In this document: in pieces, positions 61,634 through 64,000 of the stretch
Layout of the letters: the number at the start of each line of letters is the position of its first letter
How positions within the stretch are numbered: the stretch's first letter is position 1
Assembly: GCF_001429605.1 (NCBI RefSeq)
Contig: NZ_LMSS01000001.1
Span: 63,415 to 127,414, forward strand
Reading direction: 5' to 3'
Source: Phycicoccus sp. Soil802
Lineage (GTDB): Bacteria; Actinomycetota; Actinomycetes; Actinomycetales; Dermatophilaceae
Length of the DNA: 64,000 nt
The notes under the pieces: model-generated
What the model was told of the DNA's origin: nothing
Database searches by the model: none
Seen by the model: the letters and a program-made list of their open reading frames with translations, nothing else
Program-made: the position numbers and the translations under genes

Positions 61634-63757
61634 GTGACGCAGACCCGAGGCAGCCGCCCCGGAGCCCCGCGCCCCACTGCGTCCTCGGGTCCGCGCCCGG
61701 CCCGCGCCGGCGCGCCACACCCCAAGGCCGGTGACCCGCGCAGCACGGCGGCGCGCAGGCCGCCCGGTGCCGGCCAGGCCCCCACGCCGGGCCCGAAGGC
61801 CACCAAGCCCACCAAGGCCACCAGACCCACCAAGCCGAAGCCGGCCAAGCCGGTCAGGGCCGCATCGGCCAAACCGGCCCGCGCGGGCCAGCGACCGGCC
61901 TCGCCGCCGCGCCCGCCGGGTCGGCGGAAGGTCAGCCTCGACGGGTCCAGCCCGCGTCGCCGGATGCGCACCATGACGGTCGCGGTCCTGTTCATCTTCA
62001 GCATCTTCGGCGCCCAGCTGCTGCGCCTGCAGGGCTTCGACGCCTCGGCGGTCTCCAAGGACGCGCAGTCGTCGCGCACGGCGACGATCCCGCTGCCCGC
62101 CCTGCGTGGCTCGATCACCGACCGCAACGGCACCATCCTCGCCTCGAGCATCGAGCGACGCACCGTGACCGTCGACCAGACGGCGGTGCCCTTCTACAAG
62201 AAGACCGTCAACGGAAAGCTCAAGACGGTGGGCGTGGCCGGTGCCGCAGCCGACCTGTCGCCACTGCTCGGCATCCCGGTGGCCACCCTCACCAAGGAGC
62301 TGACCGGCGAGGCGAAGTACCGCATCCTGCAGAAGAACGTCACGCCGCTCAACTGGCGCAAGATCTCCGAGCTCGGCGTCAACGGGATCTACTCCGAGGC
62401 GACCTCCGACCGCGTCTACCCGACCTCGACCGCGGCCTCGGCCCTGGTCGGCTTCGTCCAGTCGGACGGCTCGGCGGGTGGCGGGCTCGAGGTCCTGATG
62501 GACAAGACCCTCAAGGGCAAGTCGGGCAAGACCATCTTCGAGCAGTCCCAGGACGGCCGGCCGATCCCCAACGCGCGCCAGGAGACGATCAACCCGGTGC
62601 CCGGTCGTGAGGTGCAGCTGACGATCGACTCCGACCTGCAGTGGTTCGCCCAGAATGCCGTGGCGCAGAAGGTGATCGAGACCCAGGCCCTCTCCGGGAC
62701 CGTGGTCGTCGAGAACGTCAAGACCGGCGAATTGCTCGCCGTCGCGTCCTACCCGACCTTCGACCCCAACCAGCCCGGGCAGTCCAGCGCGAACTGGACC
62801 AACAAGGCGTTCAACGACGTCTACGAGCCCGGCTCGACCGGCAAGGTGATGACCGCCGCCGCCGCGATCGAGCAGGGCGTGGTCACGCCGTCGACCGTGG
62901 TCGAGGTGCCCAACCGGATCCGGCGCGCGGCCACCGAGTTCAAGGACAGCCACGACCACCCGACCGAGTACCTCACCTTCGCCGGGGTCCTCGCGCAGTC
63001 GAGCAACATCGGCACCATCCTGGCCGGCGAGAAGGTCAAGGCGTCGACGATGTACGACTACTTCAAGAAGTTCGGCCTGGGCCAGACCTCGGGGATGGGG
63101 TTCCCCGGTGAGGGGCCCGGCCTGCTGACCAACGTCAAGGACTGGAACGGCTCGCAGCGCTACACGGTGCTCTTCGGTCAGGGCCTGTCGGTCAACGCCC
63201 TGCAGGCCGCCGGGGTCTTCCAGACGATCGCCAACAACGGCGTCCGGATCCCCCCGCGGATCGTGGCCGCGACCGGTGACGGCAAGGGTGGTTTCACGCC
63301 TGCGGAGAAGCCGGCTCCGGTGAAGGTGGTCTCGCCCGAGACGGCCAAGCAGGTGCGCGACATGCTCGAGGGCGTCGTCGGCAAGGAGGGCACCGCGCCC
63401 GAGGCCAAGATCCCCGGCTACCGCGTGGCCGGCAAGACGGGCACCGCCGACCGCTACGACGCGCGGGTCGGTGGCTACTCGGGCAAGACCGCCAGCTTCA
63501 TCGGGTTCGCTCCGGCCGACGACCCCGAGATCGTCGTCGCGGTCACGCTGCAGCGGCCGATCAAGGGCTACTTCGGTGGCGTGGTCGCCGGCCCGGTGTT
63601 CCACGACGTGATGACCTACGCGCTGCAGGAGCTCCAGATCCCGCCGACCGGCACGACCTCCCCGGTGGCGAAGATCCGCGTCGACAAGACCCCGGCCGCG
63701 GGTGACACCACCGTGCTCCGCGACCGGAGGTCTGGCGCATCCGGCGCGTCCCACTGA
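61634..63757 (+). CDS. ftsI: Septal penicillin-binding protein FtsI (PBP3)
   Basis: A 707-residue class B penicillin-binding protein, the transpeptidase of septal peptidoglycan. An extended Pro/Lys/Arg-rich cytoplasmic arm (about 110 residues) precedes the TM ([18 protein letters not shown]). The dimerisation region contains [13 protein letters not shown]. The transpeptidase domain has SxxK at Ser401 (STGK), SxN at Ser456-Asn458 (SSN) and KTG at Lys601 (GKTGTAD). The GTG at 61634 is 62 bp after ftsL. Typical dcw cluster member; beta-lactam target. Confidence 0.96.
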   Translation: MTQTRGSRPGAPRPTASSGPRPARAGAPHPKAGDPRSTAARRPPGAGQAPTPGPKATKPTKATRPTKPKPAKPVRAASAKPARAGQRPASPPRPPGRRKVSLDGSSPRRRMRTMTVAVLFIFSIFGAQLLRLQGFDASAVSKDAQSSRTATIPLPALRGSITDRNGTILASSIERRTVTVDQTAVPFYKKTVNGKLKTVGVAGAAADLSPLLGIPVATLTKELTGEAKYRILQKNVTPLNWRKISELGVNGIYSEATSDRVYPTSTAASALVGFVQSDGSAGGGLEVLMDKTLKGKSGKTIFEQSQDGRPIPNARQETINPVPGREVQLTIDSDLQWFAQNAVAQKVIETQALSGTVVVENVKTGELLAVASYPTFDPNQPGQSSANWTNKAFNDVYEPGSTGKVMTAAAAIEQGVVTPSTVVEVPNRIRRAATEFKDSHDHPTEYLTFAGVLAQSSNIGTILAGEKVKASTMYDYFKKFGLGQTSGMGFPGEGPGLLTNVKDWNGSQRYTVLFGQGLSVNALQAAGVFQTIANNGVRIPPRIVAATGDGKGGFTPAEKPAPVKVVSPETAKQVRDMLEGVVGKEGTAPEAKIPGYRVAGKTGTADRYDARVGGYSGKTASFIGFAPADDPEIVVAVTLQRPIKGYFGGVVAGPVFHDVMTYALQELQIPPTGTTSPVAKIRVDKTPAAGDTTVLRDRRSGASGASH

Positions 63758-63760
63758 CGG

Positions 63761-63766
63761 TAGGCT
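63761..63766 (+). promoter_or_regulatory. -10 box in front of murE
   Basis: TAGGCT ends 8 nt before the GTG at 63775, in the 17-bp gap after ftsI. It suggests an internal promoter giving a leaderless or near-leaderless murE transcript. Confidence 0.35.
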
Positions 63767-63774
63767 CGCTGTCC

Positions 63775-64000
63775 GTGTCATCACCCCGTCCGTCGTCCCC
63801 GCACGCCACCCTCGCGGCGGTCGCCTCGCTGGTCGACGGTGAGCTGGCCGGCGCCGACCGGGTGGTCACGGGCGTGACCCTCTCGTCGCAGGACGTGGTC
63901 GAGGGCGACCTCTACGCCGCCCTCCCCGGGGCCAACACCCACGGCGCGAGGTATGCCGCGGGGGCACGGGACGCCGGCGCGGTCGCCGTGCTCACCGACG
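63775..64000 (+). CDS. murE: UDP-MurNAc-tripeptide synthetase MurE (N-terminal part, cut by window end)
   Basis: The first 75 codons of the gene after ftsI; it runs off the window. The frame reads [20 protein letters not shown] and then [20 protein letters not shown] and [20 protein letters not shown]. The block V-T-G-V-T-x-x-S, then G-D-x-Y-A-A-L-P-G-x-x-x-H-G, is the N-terminal MurE-type substrate domain. MurE adds the third amino acid to the UDP-MurNAc dipeptide in peptidoglycan synthesis. Its position directly after ftsI is canonical. The GTATGCC word occurs inside (GG-TAT-GCC, Tyr-Ala). Confidence 0.9.
   Translation, partial: MSSPRPSSPHATLAAVASLVDGELAGADRVVTGVTLSSQDVVEGDLYAALPGANTHGARYAAGARDAGAVAVLTD

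Noticed and set aside
60890-63784. Leftward 964-codon frame across ftsL and ftsI
   Set aside because: Antisense shadow; dcw genes on the + strand are unmistakable.

Overview
The window is about 70% or more G+C, with coding sequence on both strands and almost no AT-rich islands. Gene content points to an actinobacterium of the order Micrococcales, most likely the Intrasporangiaceae (Janibacter, Phycicoccus, Terrabacter or Knoellia type). The clues are two SAM-IV-type riboswitches, an F420-dependent nitroreductase-family protein, a DUF222/HNH protein, a DUF6318 lipoprotein, DUF4192, PAC2 and a mycobacterial-style dcw cluster. The family assignment is inference. This is ordinary chromosome: I see no prophage, IS element, CRISPR array, rRNA or tRNA.

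Layout. 1-8 kb: a truncated membrane protein, an MmpL/RND exporter (705-2849), an aldo/keto reductase, a secreted subtilisin, then a leftward ArsR-SRPBCC operon and a YciI protein. 8-16 kb: a DUF222/HNH protein, an ECF41 sigma factor coupled to its epimerase partner, a HspR-like MerR regulator divergent from hsp20, and an MFS exporter divergent from a LysR regulator. 16-30 kb: many small accessory genes, including a membrane metzincin-like protease, a lipoprotein/secreted pair, a TetR-MmpL divergon, an unusual sigma-like protein fused to a membrane anchor and extracytoplasmic tail, small membrane proteins and a type-VII-like pair. 30-52 kb: metY and metX, each behind a SAM-IV-type riboswitch; a LicD-like transferase plus methyltransferase; hrpA; a TetR-DHA2 exporter operon; PAC2; a DNA polymerase I-like gene without 5' nuclease; a second subtilisin; sufE-sseA; DUF4192; a universal stress protein. 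52-64 kb: the principal sigma factor, the moxR-DUF58-TgpA operon (leftward) and the start of the division/cell-wall cluster mraZ-rsmH-ftsL-ftsI-murE, cut by the window end.

How it works together. Methionine/SAM synthesis is represented by metX and metY under SAM feedback. Several local regulator-target pairs carry visible operators (ArsR, LysR/MFS, TetR/MmpL, TetR/DHA2, MerR/hsp20, MraZ boxes). Many genes show a TAnnnT -10 box exactly 6-8 nt before the start codon, which predicts leaderless mRNAs.

The most striking non-gene signal is the word GTATGCC/GGCATAC. I counted about 40 copies by eye. In genes it is read almost always as Tyr-Ala or Ala-Tyr, using otherwise rare TAT and GCA codons. 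Between genes it forms near-perfect inverted pairs at gene ends. This resembles the arrangement of DNA-uptake words in other bacteria and has no explanation among the annotated features.
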